Positions 7,746 through 16,338 of a stretch of 64,000 nucleotides of DNA are shown here, piece by piece (the first letter of the stretch is position 1; each line of letters opens with the position of its first letter). Position numbers and translations under genes: made by a program. The notes under the pieces were generated by a model. The model did no database searches. It was not told the origin of the DNA and worked only from the letters and a program-made list of their open reading frames with translations. The DNA lies in NCBI GenBank assembly GCA_965279115.1, contig OZ257137.1, positions 2,542,001 to 2,606,000 on the forward strand, in the 5' to 3' direction. Source of the DNA: JAEUOS01 sp965279115 (GTDB lineage: Bacteria > Pseudomonadota > Gammaproteobacteria > Burkholderiales > JAEUOS01).

Positions 7746-8192
7746 ATGAAACTCAATACCCTCAAGCCGGCTGACGGTGCTAAACACGCGAAGCGCCGTG
7801 TTGGACGCGGCATCGGGTCCGGTATCGGCAAGACGGCTGGCCGCGGCCACAAGGGACAGAAGTCACGCGCGGGTGGATTCCACAAGGTCGGTTTCGAAGG
7901 TGGCCAGATGCCGCTGCAGCGCCGCCTTCCGAAGCGGGGCTTTTTCTCCCGCACCCGTGAGTTTGTCGCAGAGGTTCGCCTGAACGAATTACAGGCCCTT
8001 GAAGGTGGCGAAGTATCGCTGGAGATTTTGAAGGCGGCCGGCGTGGTTCCGGCATTGACGATTCGGGCCAAGGTAATCCTGTCCGGCAAAATCGAAAAGA
8101 GCGTCAAGCTAATTGATGTCGCGGCGACCAAGGGTGCCAAGGCGGCGATTGAAGCCGCAGGCGGTTCAGTTGCTACCGTAGCTGCGGCTTGA
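7746..8192 (+). CDS. rplO: 50S ribosomal protein L15
   Basis: This 148-residue protein has the glycine-rich N-terminal extension GRGIGSGIGKTAGRGHKGQK, followed by GFEGGQMPLQRRLPKRGF, both hallmarks of L15. It is a late 50S assembly protein. It comes just before secY, the conserved spc order. Confidence 0.98.
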   Translation: MKLNTLKPADGAKHAKRRVGRGIGSGIGKTAGRGHKGQKSRAGGFHKVGFEGGQMPLQRRLPKRGFFSRTREFVAEVRLNELQALEGGEVSLEILKAAGVVPALTIRAKVILSGKIEKSVKLIDVAATKGAKAAIEAAGGSVATVAAA

Positions 8193-8227
8193 CCCGGATA
8201 ACCGCACACTTCAGGAACTGAGCGCAA

Positions 8228-9544
8228 GTGGCTACTGATGCAATGACCGTTGCCAAGTCCGGCAAATTCGGCGATTTGAAGCGCCGTCTGGTCTTCTTGT
8301 TGCTGGCGCTTCTGGTTTACAGGATTGGTGCGCACATTCCCGTTCCGGGCATCGATCCAGCGCAACTGGCTGAATTGTTCAAGCAAAATCAGGGTGGCAT
8401 TCTGGGCATGTTCAACATGTTCTCGGGCGGAGCATTGTCGAGATTCACGATCTTCGCGCTGGGGATCATGCCCTATATTTCGTCGTCGATCATCATGCAG
8501 CTATTGACGGTGGTCTATCCACCGTTCGAGGCGCTCAAGAAGGAGGGCGAGGCGGGACGAAGGAAGATTACGCAATACACGCGCTACGCTACCGTGTTCC
8601 TCGCGTTTTTCCAGGCATTCGGGATCTCCGTTGCGCTTGAGGCGCAACCAGGATTGGTAATGGATCCGGGCGTTATGTTCCGCTTTGTCACGGTTTCCAC
8701 GTTGGTGACCGGCACAATGTTCCTCATGTGGCTTGGCGAGCAAATCACCGAACGTGGCCTTGGCAACGGCATCTCGATCATTATTTTTGCAGGGATCGCC
8801 GCGGGTCTGCCCAGTGCGATTGGCGGCCTTCTGGAGTTGGTGCGTACCGGGGCGATGAATGCGCTGTCGGCCATCTTCATAGTGCTGCTTGTGATCGCTG
8901 TTACCTTTGCCGTGGTATTTGTCGAGCGTGGTCAGCGGAAGATTCTGGTCAACTACGCGAAGCGCCAGGTGGGAAATCGTGTTTACGGCGGGCAGTCATC
9001 GCATTTGCCGCTCAAGTTGAACATGTCCGGCGTGATACCACCCATCTTCGCGTCGTCGATCATTCTCTTTCCTGCGACTATCACGAGCTGGTTTTCGTCT
9101 GGCGATCAGCTACGCTGGCTGAAGGATATCGCCGGAACGCTTTCGCCGGGTCAGCCGATTTACGTAATGCTTTACGCCGCAGCGATCGTCTTTTTCTGTT
9201 TCTTCTATACCGCCCTTGTCTTCAACAGCAAGGAAACCGCCGAAAACCTCAAGAAAAGTGGCGCATTCGTGCCGGGAATCCGGCCAGGTGACCAAACTGC
9301 CAAATACATCGACAAGATATTGATGCGGTTGACCTTGACGGGTGCCGTATACGTGACGCTGGTATGCCTGTTGCCTGAATTCCTGATTCTCAAATGGAAT
9401 GTCCCATTTTATTTTGGCGGTACGTCATTGCTGATCATCGTCGTGGTGACGATGGACTTCATGTCGCAGGTTCAGGCGTACATCATGTCCCACCAGTATG
9501 AGTCTTTGTTGAAGAAGTCTAATTTCAAGGGCGGAATGTTCTAG
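8228..9544 (+). CDS. secY: Protein translocase subunit SecY
   Basis: This 438-residue inner-membrane protein is the channel of the Sec translocon and has the ten-helix SecY pattern. It contains the plug and second-helix region GIDPAQLAELF and MFNMFSGGALSRFTIFALGIMP. The cytoplasmic loop QRKILVNYAKRQ is also present. The start is a GTG at 8228, giving an MATD beginning like other SecY proteins; an ATG five codons in is the alternative. It is co-transcribed with the spc ribosomal genes. Confidence 0.98.
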   Translation: MATDAMTVAKSGKFGDLKRRLVFLLLALLVYRIGAHIPVPGIDPAQLAELFKQNQGGILGMFNMFSGGALSRFTIFALGIMPYISSSIIMQLLTVVYPPFEALKKEGEAGRRKITQYTRYATVFLAFFQAFGISVALEAQPGLVMDPGVMFRFVTVSTLVTGTMFLMWLGEQITERGLGNGISIIIFAGIAAGLPSAIGGLLELVRTGAMNALSAIFIVLLVIAVTFAVVFVERGQRKILVNYAKRQVGNRVYGGQSSHLPLKLNMSGVIPPIFASSIILFPATITSWFSSGDQLRWLKDIAGTLSPGQPIYVMLYAAAIVFFCFFYTALVFNSKETAENLKKSGAFVPGIRPGDQTAKYIDKILMRLTLTGAVYVTLVCLLPEFLILKWNVPFYFGGTSLLIIVVVTMDFMSQVQAYIMSHQYESLLKKSNFKGGMF

Positions 9545-9570
9545 GGAAATTACAGGCAGTACAGGACTGA

Positions 9571-9789
9571 ATGGCCAGGGAAGACGTCATCCAGATGCAG
9601 GGCGAAGTGATCGAAACCCTGCCGAACGCCACCTTTCGGGTGAAACTCGAAAACGGGCACGTCGTTCTGGGTCACATTTCCGGCAAGATGCGCATGCACT
9701 ATATTCGCATCCTCCCGGGTGACAAGGTGACCGTCGAGTTGACGCCTTATGATTTGACGAAAGCGCGGATAGTATTTCGCGCCAAATGA
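9571..9789 (+). CDS. infA: Translation initiation factor IF-1
   Basis: This 72-residue single OB-fold protein begins MAREDVIQMQGEVIETLPN and contains GHISGKMRMHYIRILPGDKV, which is close to textbook IF-1. It blocks the A site during initiation. It sits between secY and rpmJ, common in betaproteobacteria. Confidence 0.98.
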   Translation: MAREDVIQMQGEVIETLPNATFRVKLENGHVVLGHISGKMRMHYIRILPGDKVTVELTPYDLTKARIVFRAK

Positions 9790-9854
9790 GAGTAGTACCC
9801 GGCCTGGCTTCACAGGCAGGGGAGGAACGAATTGAAAAGAGAGTCGAGGACAAA

Positions 9855-9968
9855 ATGAAAGTACTGGCTTCGGTCAAGAAGATCTGCCGCAACTGCAAGA
9901 TCATCAAGCGCAAGGGCGTCGTGCGGGTCATCTGCACCGATCCCCGGCACAAGCAGCGCCAGGGCTGA
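9855..9968 (+). CDS. rpmJ: 50S ribosomal protein L36, zinc-binding form
   Basis: The protein is 37 residues from the ATG at 9855, which follows AGGA at 9847-9850. It begins MKVLASVKKICRNCKI. The zinc ribbon ligands are visible as C-x2-C, a later C and a final H (VICTDPRHKQRQG), so this is the zinc-dependent form. A longer in-frame reading from 9786 overlaps infA and is not conserved. Confidence 0.96.
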   Translation: MKVLASVKKICRNCKIIKRKGVVRVICTDPRHKQRQG

Positions 9969-10022
9969 GTCCCGCATTCCTTATTTGTCAGGCGCTAAAG
10001 AACTCTAGTTGAAGGACACGAC

Positions 10023-10391
10023 ATGGCTCGTATCGCAGGCATCAACATTCCAAACCACCAGCACGCCGAAATCGCGCTCACGTCGATTTACGGTATTGGC
10101 CGCCCGCGTGCGCGCGCCATTTGCGTTGCTTCCGGCGTGACACCCTCACTCAAGATGAAGGACCTCACCGACGCGCAAGTCGACCGGCTGCGCGAGCAAG
10201 TGGGGAAATTCATCGTTGAAGGCGACCTGCGTCGCGAAGTGTCGATGAACATCAAGCGCCTGATGGATCTTGGGTGCTATCGTGGCGTACGCCACAAGCG
10301 CGGTCTTCCGGTGCGCGGCCAGCGTACCCGTACCAATGCGCGTACCCGCAAGGGCCCGCGCAAGGCACGCAACGCGATCGCCGGCAAATAG
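10023..10391 (+). CDS. rpsM: 30S ribosomal protein S13
   Basis: This 122-residue protein begins MARIAGINIPNHQHAEIAL. It has the helix-two-turn-helix region and a basic tail, RGQRTRTNARTRKGPRKA. S13 bridges to the 50S subunit and contacts P-site tRNA. It opens the alpha-operon part, 54 bases after rpmJ, with GAAGGA before the ATG. Confidence 0.98.
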   Translation: MARIAGINIPNHQHAEIALTSIYGIGRPRARAICVASGVTPSLKMKDLTDAQVDRLREQVGKFIVEGDLRREVSMNIKRLMDLGCYRGVRHKRGLPVRGQRTRTNARTRKGPRKARNAIAGK

Positions 10392-10432
10392 TCACGAAGC
10401 GCTTCAGCTCCAACGCTGGTTAGGAAACATAC

Positions 10433-10837
10433 ATGGCTACCAACAAGCAGCAATCGGCATCCACGCGGGTGCGCAAGAAGGTCAAGAAGAACGTTGCGGA
10501 GGGCATTGCCCATATTCACGCTTCGTTCAACAATACCATCATCACGATCACCGACCGTCAGGGCAATGCATTGTCGTGGGCCACTTCCGGCGGCGCCGGT
10601 TTCAAGGGTTCGCGCAAGTCAACCCCGTTTGCGGCACAGGTGGCGGCTGAAGCAGCAGGCAAGGTCGCGGTGGAATGTGGTGTCAAGAATCTCGAGGTAC
10701 GTATCAAGGGACCCGGCCCCGGTCGTGAGTCTTCAGTGCGTGCATTGAATGCGCTGGGAATGAAGATTTCCAGCATCACCGACGTGACGCCGGTACCACA
10801 CAACGGGTGCCGGCCCCCCAAGAGGCGCCGCATTTAG
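10433..10837 (+). CDS. rpsK: 30S ribosomal protein S11
   Basis: This 134-residue protein has the S11 core IAHIHASFNNTIITITDRQGN. It ends with the signature DVTPVPHNGCRPPKRRRI. S11 forms part of the 30S platform near the mRNA exit. A terminator-like hairpin follows its stop before rpsD. Confidence 0.98.
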   Translation: MATNKQQSASTRVRKKVKKNVAEGIAHIHASFNNTIITITDRQGNALSWATSGGAGFKGSRKSTPFAAQVAAEAAGKVAVECGVKNLEVRIKGPGPGRESSVRALNALGMKISSITDVTPVPHNGCRPPKRRRI

Positions 10838-10857
10838 TATCGATTCGTAAGCGGCAT

Positions 10858-10894
10858 GCTGTCCCGCATGTTTCATGCGGGGCTGCTTTTCTTT
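10858..10894 (+). terminator. Terminator or attenuator hairpin between rpsK and rpsD
   Basis: CCCGCATG (10863-10870) pairs perfectly with CATGCGGG (10874-10881) across a TTT loop. The stem extends outward through GCTGT and GCTGC with one mismatch. TTTTCTTTT follows immediately. This is a textbook intrinsic-terminator shape inside a ribosomal operon, so it probably attenuates rather than ends transcription. Confidence 0.6.
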
Positions 10895-10940
10895 TGGCGT
10901 CGAACCCCGTTGTGAATGTTGAATTGGGGAAAGTAAATCA

Positions 10941-11564
10941 ATGGCTCGCTATACCGGCCCTAAGTGCAAACTCTCGCGTCGAGAGGGCACAGACCTATTC
11001 CTGAAGAGCGCCCGCAAGGCCTTTTCGGACAAGTGCAAATCGGAAGTCGCCCCCGGGCAGCATGGCCTCAAGTCCGGTCAACGCCTTTCGGACTATGGCA
11101 AGCAATTGCGTGAAAAGCAGAAGGTGCGCCGGATGTATGGCGTGCTTGAGCGCCAGTTCCGGCGCTATTACGCCGAGGCCGTTCGTCGCAAGGGCAACAC
11201 GGGTGAAAACCTGTTGCACCTGCTCGAGACACGGCTCGACAACGTCGTCTACAGGATGGGCTATGGCTCGACCCGAGCCGAGGCTCGTCAGTTGGTCGGA
11301 CACAAGGCAATTGAAGTCAACGGCAAGACAGTCAACATCGCGTCGGTGCAGATCAAGCCGGGTGACGTGGTGTCGGTGCGTGAAAAGTCACGTGGCCAGT
11401 TGCGGATCAAGGACGCGGTCTCGCTGGCCGAACAGGCCGGATTTCCGTCGTGGGTGGAAGTCGATACCGCAAAGATGACGGGCAAGTTCAAGTCGCTCCC
11501 GGATCGTGGCGAAATCGCCCAGGACGTCAACGAAAGTCTGGTTGTCGAGCTTTACTCGCGCTGA
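10941..11564 (+). CDS. rpsD: 30S ribosomal protein S4
   Basis: This 207-residue protein begins MARYTGPKCKLSRREGTDLF and has the S4 RNA-binding domain NVVYRMGYGSTRAEARQLVGH. S4 nucleates 16S rRNA folding and in E. coli represses the alpha operon. No cysteine zinc knuckle is seen. It lies 103 bases after rpsK, with a terminator-like hairpin in that gap. Confidence 0.98.
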   Translation: MARYTGPKCKLSRREGTDLFLKSARKAFSDKCKSEVAPGQHGLKSGQRLSDYGKQLREKQKVRRMYGVLERQFRRYYAEAVRRKGNTGENLLHLLETRLDNVVYRMGYGSTRAEARQLVGHKAIEVNGKTVNIASVQIKPGDVVSVREKSRGQLRIKDAVSLAEQAGFPSWVEVDTAKMTGKFKSLPDRGEIAQDVNESLVVELYSR

Positions 11565-11618
11565 TCGCCCCTCGCGGGCGATGCACATGCTGTTGATTAT
11601 TTTGATTGGAAGGATCAC

Positions 11619-12602
11619 ATGGCTAACACGGGTTTTCTGAAGCCGAAGATCGTTAACGTCGAGGATCTCGGGCCCTCGCACGCGAAAGTCACGATGGAGC
11701 CGTTCGAGCGCGGGTACGGGCATACGCTTGGCAATGCACTGCGTCGCGTCCTGCTGTCATCGATGGACGGCTATGCGCCGACGGAAGTTACCATCGCGGG
11801 TGTCGTTCATGAGTATTCGACCATCGAGGGTGTCCAGGAAGACGTTGTCGATATCCTCCTTAACCTCAAGGGCGTGGTCATGAAGCTCGAGGGGCGGGAT
11901 GAGGTGCTGCTCAACCTGAAGAAGTCGGGCGCTGGCGCGGTTACCGCAAAGGACATCGAGATTCCCCACGATGTGCGCATCATCAACCTCGACCATCATA
12001 TCGCCCATCTTGCCGGCAACGGCAAGCTCGATATGCAGATCAAGGTGGAACGTGGCCGCGGTTATGTCCCGGGCAACGTTCGCATAGTCGGGGACGAGGA
12101 AACCAAGACCATTGGCAAGATCGTCCTTGATGCATCCTATAGCCCGGTGCGCCGGGTGTCGTATGCTGTTGAATCGGCGCGCGTGGAGCAACGAACCGAC
12201 CTGGATCGTCTGGTGGTCGATATCGAGACCAACGGGGTCATCGAGCCGGAAGAGGCGGTACGCAAGGCGGCGCGTATCCTGGTTGAACAGTTGCAGGTAT
12301 TTGCTGCGCTTGAAGACACCAAGGAGCAGCCGAGCGGCGGAGCCAAGCCTGGCATCATCGACCCGATTCTGCTGCGCCCGGTTGACGATCTTGAGCTGAC
12401 CGTGCGTTCCGCCAATTGCCTCAAGGCGGAAAATATCTACTACATCGGCGATTTGATCCAGCGCACCGAGAATGAGCTTCTTAAGACGCCCAATCTTGGC
12501 CGCAAGTCGTTGAACGAAATCAAGGAAGTACTGGCTTCGCGTGGCCTCACGCTCGGCATGAAGCTCGAGAACTGGCCGCCTGCGGGTCTTGAAAAAGCCT
12601 AA
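11619..12602 (+). CDS. rpoA: DNA-directed RNA polymerase subunit alpha
   Basis: This 327-residue protein has the N-terminal assembly domain (FERGYGHTLGNALRRVLLSS) and the C-terminal UP-element and activator-binding domain (ELTVRSANCLKAENI and LGRKSLNEIKEVLASRGL), joined by an acidic linker. It assembles the core RNA polymerase. The ATG follows GGAAGGA, and rplQ follows after 12 bases. Confidence 0.99.
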   Translation: MANTGFLKPKIVNVEDLGPSHAKVTMEPFERGYGHTLGNALRRVLLSSMDGYAPTEVTIAGVVHEYSTIEGVQEDVVDILLNLKGVVMKLEGRDEVLLNLKKSGAGAVTAKDIEIPHDVRIINLDHHIAHLAGNGKLDMQIKVERGRGYVPGNVRIVGDEETKTIGKIVLDASYSPVRRVSYAVESARVEQRTDLDRLVVDIETNGVIEPEEAVRKAARILVEQLQVFAALEDTKEQPSGGAKPGIIDPILLRPVDDLELTVRSANCLKAENIYYIGDLIQRTENELLKTPNLGRKSLNEIKEVLASRGLTLGMKLENWPPAGLEKA

Positions 12603-12614
12603 GGGGCATACATC

Positions 12615-13007
12615 ATGCGTCACGGACACGGACTTAGAAAACTCAATCGCACCTCGGCGCATCGCGTCGCGATGCTTCGCAACATGACGGTCTCCCTGCT
12701 TAAGCATGAGGTCATCAAGACCACATTGCCGAAAGCAAAGGAACTCCGGATGATGGCCGAACCCATCATCACCCTCGGCAAGAATCCGTCATTGGCAAAT
12801 AAGCGCCTGGCGTTTTCCCGCCTGCGGGATCGCGACATGGTGGTCAAGCTTTTCGGTGAACTTGGCCCCCGTTTTGCCAAACGTAATGGCGGCTACCTGC
12901 GGATCCTCAAGTACGGTTTTCGCAAGGGGGACAATGCACCGATGGCACTGGTGGAGTTGCTGGATCGGCCGGAAGTCGCCGAATCCGCAACCGCGTCAGC
13001 CGCCTGA
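12615..13007 (+). CDS. rplQ: 50S ribosomal protein L17
   Basis: This 130-residue protein begins MRHGHGLRKLNRTSAHRVAM, the L17 signature. L17 binds 23S rRNA near the exit side. It is the last gene of the ribosomal cluster; a strong intrinsic terminator follows 20 bases after its stop. Confidence 0.98.
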   Translation: MRHGHGLRKLNRTSAHRVAMLRNMTVSLLKHEVIKTTLPKAKELRMMAEPIITLGKNPSLANKRLAFSRLRDRDMVVKLFGELGPRFAKRNGGYLRILKYGFRKGDNAPMALVELLDRPEVAESATASAA

Positions 13008-13026
13008 AGCGACTTTGCTGGACCTG

Positions 13027-13054
13027 AAAAGCCGGGCTTGCCCGGCTTTTTTTT
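13027..13054 (+). terminator. Intrinsic terminator of the ribosomal super-operon
   Basis: AGCCGGG and CCCGGCT form a 7-bp GC-rich stem with a CTTG loop (13030-13047), preceded by AAA and followed by eight T residues. It directly follows rplQ and ends the alpha operon. Confidence 0.9.
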
Positions 13055-13189
13055 CGATCGCGAATGCGGTCCCCCGCGCGAATCCTGGCGTGTGAGTCAT
13101 CGCGGTCCCAACGAGATTTCGCCAGCCTTCAAGGGCGGGAAAACCGACCTGTCGCTGTACTCAAGATGGATCGCACACCGGAGAAACCC

Positions 13190-13510
13190 ATGGATGATGT
13201 CTGGCTGGTGTCATGCAATTCCCCTGATCCCGCAACCGCCAGCACTCTGGCGGCTCTTCTCGTGGAAACCGGTGCGGCGGCATGCGTGACAATCATGCCA
13301 GCCTGCGAGTCCATCTATCGCTGGAAGGGCGTTACAGAAAGGGCGAGCGAGATCCCGCTCATGATCAAGACCACCAAGGCAAGATATCCGGCGGTGGAGT
13401 CCCTCATACGCGCCCATCATCCGTATGAGGTGCCCGAGATCATCGCGGTTCCTGTGACCGCCGGGCTTCCCGCCTATATGAATTGGGTTAGGGACGATTC
13501 TCCGCGATGA
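13190..13510 (+). CDS. cutA: CutA-like divalent cation tolerance protein
   Basis: From the ATG at 13190, six bases after GGAG, the product is 106 residues, the usual CutA length. It has the CutA core CVTIMPACESIYRWKGV, IPLMIKTTKARYPAVESLI and HHPYEVPEIIAVPVTAG. CutA forms a cytoplasmic ferredoxin-like trimer. It was named for copper tolerance in E. coli, but its biochemical role is still unclear. It stands alone after the ribosomal terminator. Confidence 0.92.
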   Translation: MDDVWLVSCNSPDPATASTLAALLVETGAAACVTIMPACESIYRWKGVTERASEIPLMIKTTKARYPAVESLIRAHHPYEVPEIIAVPVTAGLPAYMNWVRDDSPR

Positions 13511-13581
13511 TTCCGGCGTCGCGCGAGCCGCACATCTAGCGGAACAGCACGGCGAGCCATTCTCAGGGTCATATATCGCGC

Positions 13582-14607
13582 TTACCGGCCTGCGTCCTCT
13601 CGGATCCAACGGGCTGCATCGAGGGCGAAATATGTCAACACACCATCGGCTCCGGCTCGCTTGAATGCGAGGAGCGATTCCGTTGCGACCATGCGCTCAT
13701 CCAGCCACCCGTTCTGAGCCGCCGCTTTGAGCATCGCATATTCGCCACTGACCTGGTAGACGAACGTCGGCGCCTTAAACTCCTCCTTCACCCGGCGGAC
13801 GATATCAAGGTAGGGCATGCCCGGCTTGACCATCACCATGTCAGCACCTTCTGCCAGGTCCAGTCCGACCTCCCACAAGGCCTCGTCACTATTCCCCGGG
13901 TCCATCTGGTATGTCTTCTTGTTCGACTTTCCCAGATTCTTCGCCGAACCAACGGCATCGCGGAATGGTCCGTAGAAAGCCGATGCATACTTCGCCGAGT
14001 ACGCCATGATCTGGACAAGTTCACGACCTCCGACATCCAGTGCCCTGCGGATGGCGCCGATGCGTCCGTCCATCATGTCGGACGGGGCCACAATATCGAC
14101 CCCGGCGTCAGCCTGTACTTTCGCCTGGCGGCACAGGATATCGACGGTGATCTCGTTCATGATGTAACCCGAATCATCGATCACACCATCCTGACCGTGG
14201 ATGGTGTATGGGTCCAAAGCCACGTCACACAGCACCCCGAGTTCGGGAAAGCGCGACTTGAGTTCGGCGACTACCCGTGGAACAAGCCCATCGGGATTCT
14301 CGGCCTCGCGCCCATCAAGCGATTTTTTCGCCTGGTCGATTACGGGAAACAGGGCCAGACAAGGAACACCCGCATTAAGGGTAGCTTCCGCGACCCCCAG
14401 GAGCTTGTCCAGGGTGTACCTCGACACCCCCGGCATTGACGGGACAGCTTGGACAATGCCAGAGCCAACATCTCGTTCGTCCAGGACAAAAACGGGATAA
14501 ATCAGGTCATTTGTTGTGAGAACATTCTCTTGAACCAAGCGTCTAGCAAACTCCGAACGGCGATTCCGCCGCATCCGCTTCTCCGGAAATTTTCCACTAA
14601 TATTCAT
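13582..14607 (-). CDS. hemB: Delta-aminolevulinic acid dehydratase (porphobilinogen synthase), Mg-type
   Basis: This 341-residue protein condenses two 5-aminolevulinate molecules to porphobilinogen in heme synthesis. The two active-site lysines are K206 in MAYSAKYASAFYG and K261 in VMVKPGMPYLD. The metal loop reads CDVALDPYTIHGQDG, with Asp128, Asp132 and Asp140 where zinc enzymes have cysteines. It is therefore predicted to be the magnesium-dependent, zinc-free class seen in Pseudomonas and Bradyrhizobium. It is on the minus strand, downstream of yihA. Confidence 0.97.
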   Translation of the reverse strand: MNISGKFPEKRMRRNRRSEFARRLVQENVLTTNDLIYPVFVLDERDVGSGIVQAVPSMPGVSRYTLDKLLGVAEATLNAGVPCLALFPVIDQAKKSLDGREAENPDGLVPRVVAELKSRFPELGVLCDVALDPYTIHGQDGVIDDSGYIMNEITVDILCRQAKVQADAGVDIVAPSDMMDGRIGAIRRALDVGGRELVQIMAYSAKYASAFYGPFRDAVGSAKNLGKSNKKTYQMDPGNSDEALWEVGLDLAEGADMVMVKPGMPYLDIVRRVKEEFKAPTFVYQVSGEYAMLKAAAQNGWLDERMVATESLLAFKRAGADGVLTYFALDAARWIREDAGR

Positions 14608-14761
14608 GACGTTATACCTGCACTCTCTCTGGTTTACACGGCGCTTTCATCGAAATTAGGCCTATCCTCAGGGTTATTCCCAGTTGAACAGACCACGAAA
14701 GTCGATAACATATGACCTAGACGTATTTGCGTCGCCCGCTTCTCCTCCCTGAGCGGGTGCC

Positions 14762-15439
14762 TTATTCTAGAGGCCTTTCTGGCCGTGGAGTGCTTGCGTG
14801 CTCCACGGCCAAATTTTTTGCGGCGGGCACTGCCGGCACCTTCGGGTCCGGAAATCCGAGCCAAACCGCAAGCACCTTGGATATGGTTTCGACTCCTGTC
14901 TTTTTGAGACTGGAGAAAAGGCTGGCGCTGCACATTGGCCCGTACTTGGTCATTTCAGCCTGAACCTTTTGCAAGACCATGCTTTGCTCGTTACGCCCAA
15001 GTTTGTCCGCCTTGGTCAACAAGGCGTGGACGGGGATGCCGCGCGGCGTAAACCAGTCAAGCATCTGGCAGTCCAGTTCGGTCAGTGGCCGTCTGGCATC
15101 CATGATCAGCACCATTCCCACCAGCGGCGCGCGGGACTGCAAATAACCCGAGAGAAAGCCGCCCCAGCGTTTGTGTTCTGATTTCTGGACCTTGGCATAT
15201 CCGTAGCCGGGCAAATCGACCAGGTACCGGTCCATGCCCAAAGCGAAATAGTTGAGTTGCTGGGTGCGGCCCGGCGTCTTGCTGGTGAAGGCTAGCCTGC
15301 GCTGGTTGGCCAAGGTATTGATGGCGCTGGACTTGCCCGAATTCGACCTGCCGACAAAGGCCACTTCGGCCGACGAGGGAAACGTCAGATCCGAGAGTTT
15401 CGCAGCGGTGATGAAAAATGCTGCGCGATGCAGGAATGA
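14762..15439 (-). CDS. yihA: Ribosome biogenesis GTP-binding protein YihA/YsxC (EngB)
   Basis: From the ATG at 15439 the product is 225 residues beginning MSFLHRAAFFIT, like other betaproteobacterial EngB proteins. An in-frame ATG at 15496 would add 19 poorly conserved residues. GTPase motifs are GRSNSGKSS (31-39), DLPGYG (76-81) and TKAD (143-146). The protein acts in late 50S assembly. The last 15 or so codons cover a strong inverted repeat (14781-14810), and the C-terminal tail is non-conserved. Confidence 0.95.
   Translation of the reverse strand, partial: SFLHRAAFFITAAKLSDLTFPSSAEVAFVGRSNSGKSSAINTLANQRRLAFTSKTPGRTQQLNYFALGMDRYLVDLPGYGYAKVQKSEHKRWGGFLSGYLQSRAPLVGMVLIMDARRPLTELDCQMLDWFTPRGIPVHALLTKADKLGRNEQSMVLQKVQAEMTKYGPMCSASLFSSLKKTGVETISKVLAVWLGFPDPKVPAVPAAKNLAVEHASTPRPERPLE
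14781..14810. other. Strong inverted repeat inside the 3' end of yihA
   Basis: GGCCGTGGAG (14781-14790) and CTCCACGGCC (14801-14810) are a perfect 10-bp inverted repeat around a 10-base centre. On the plus strand it is followed by AAATTTTTT, like a terminator, but that strand has no obvious gene to end here. On the minus strand it lies inside the yihA coding region just before the stop. Confidence 0.5.
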
Positions 15440-15577
15440 CATGATGGGATTCTTATCTGATTGCCCGGGGGCGGCCGGTTTAGGTACTGAGGGCATCGCT
15501 GAATGCGTCAGGCTGCTGCCACTTACGGTAGAATATAGGGTTTGATGGCCTTGTGTCCCATGTTTCGCTCCCAGACA

Positions 15578-16216
15578 ATGAAAACAGCACTTTCGATTTT
15601 CGCCGCGGTGATGTTCGCGGCCAGTTCCGCGTCCGCGGCAGAACCAGCGGCGGCCCCCAAGGCGGACGTAGCGAAGGGTTCACAGATCGCCAGCCAGGTA
15701 TGCGCCGCTTGCCATAACCCTGACGGCAACAGCGTCGCGGCCGTCAACCCTAAACTGGCCGGACAACATCCCGAATACATAGCCAAGCAGCTAGCGGATC
15801 TTAAAGCCAACAAGACGCGCAAGAATGCCGTGATGATGGGCTTTGCCGGCAGCATGACGCCTGAAGACATGCGAAACGTCGCCGCGTACTATGCGCAGCA
15901 GAAGCCGAAGGACGGCGCGGCACGCAGCGCACAAGGTGCGAAACTTGGTGAGAAGATCTACCGCGGGGGCATACCGGAAAAGGGTGTGGCCGCATGCGCA
16001 GGCTGTCATGGCCCTGCGGGTGCCGGCATTCCCGCGCAGTATCCACGGGTCGCGGGCCAGTGGGCCGAGTACACGAAAGCACAATTGATTGCGTTTCGCG
16101 CCGGCGAGCGTGCCAACGACCCGGCTGGCATGATGCGTGGGGTTGCGGCGCGTATGTCGGACTCCGAAATGGCTGCGGTATCAGACTACGTAGCGGGCCT
16201 CAGGTCCGCAAACTGA
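15578..16216 (+). CDS. Exported diheme cytochrome c (cytochrome c4 type)
   Basis: The 212-residue product begins with a signal peptide (MKTALSIFAAVMFAASSASA, then AEP). It has two class I heme sites, CAACH at 42-46 and CAGCH at 140-144, in two similar halves. This is the cytochrome c4 architecture, a periplasmic or membrane-bound electron carrier to terminal oxidases. An ATG at 15560 is an alternative start; neither has a clear Shine-Dalgarno site. TAGAAT at 15529-15534 may be its -10 box. The gene is divergent from yihA. Confidence 0.9.
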   Translation: MKTALSIFAAVMFAASSASAAEPAAAPKADVAKGSQIASQVCAACHNPDGNSVAAVNPKLAGQHPEYIAKQLADLKANKTRKNAVMMGFAGSMTPEDMRNVAAYYAQQKPKDGAARSAQGAKLGEKIYRGGIPEKGVAACAGCHGPAGAGIPAQYPRVAGQWAEYTKAQLIAFRAGERANDPAGMMRGVAARMSDSEMAAVSDYVAGLRSAN

Positions 16217-16235
16217 ACTACCGTTCATGCAGTGG

Positions 16236-16263
16236 AAGGGCGGCCCAGGGCCGCCTTTTTCTT
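16236..16263 (+). terminator. Intrinsic terminator after the cytochrome c gene
   Basis: GGCGGC (16239-16244) pairs with GCCGCC (16250-16255) around a short C/G-rich loop, followed by TTTTTC. It lies about 20 bases after the cytochrome stop. Confidence 0.8.
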
Positions 16264-16338
16264 GCTCAAGGGAGTTCAACGCTTCCGTGGCAGCGATCGA
16301 GTAACTGGCTGATGTGGCCCTGCTTCGGACGTTGCCTT

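Noticed and set aside
9786..9854. Upstream in-frame start that would lengthen L36 by 23 residues
   Set aside because: L36 proteins begin MKV and are about 37-38 residues. The internal ATG has its own AGGA site, while the extension overlaps infA and is unlike any L36 N-terminus.
10012..10022. Candidate second promoter before rpsM
   Set aside because: The TTGTCA near 9988 has no -10 box at 16-18 bases. The simpler reading is cotranscription with rpmJ.
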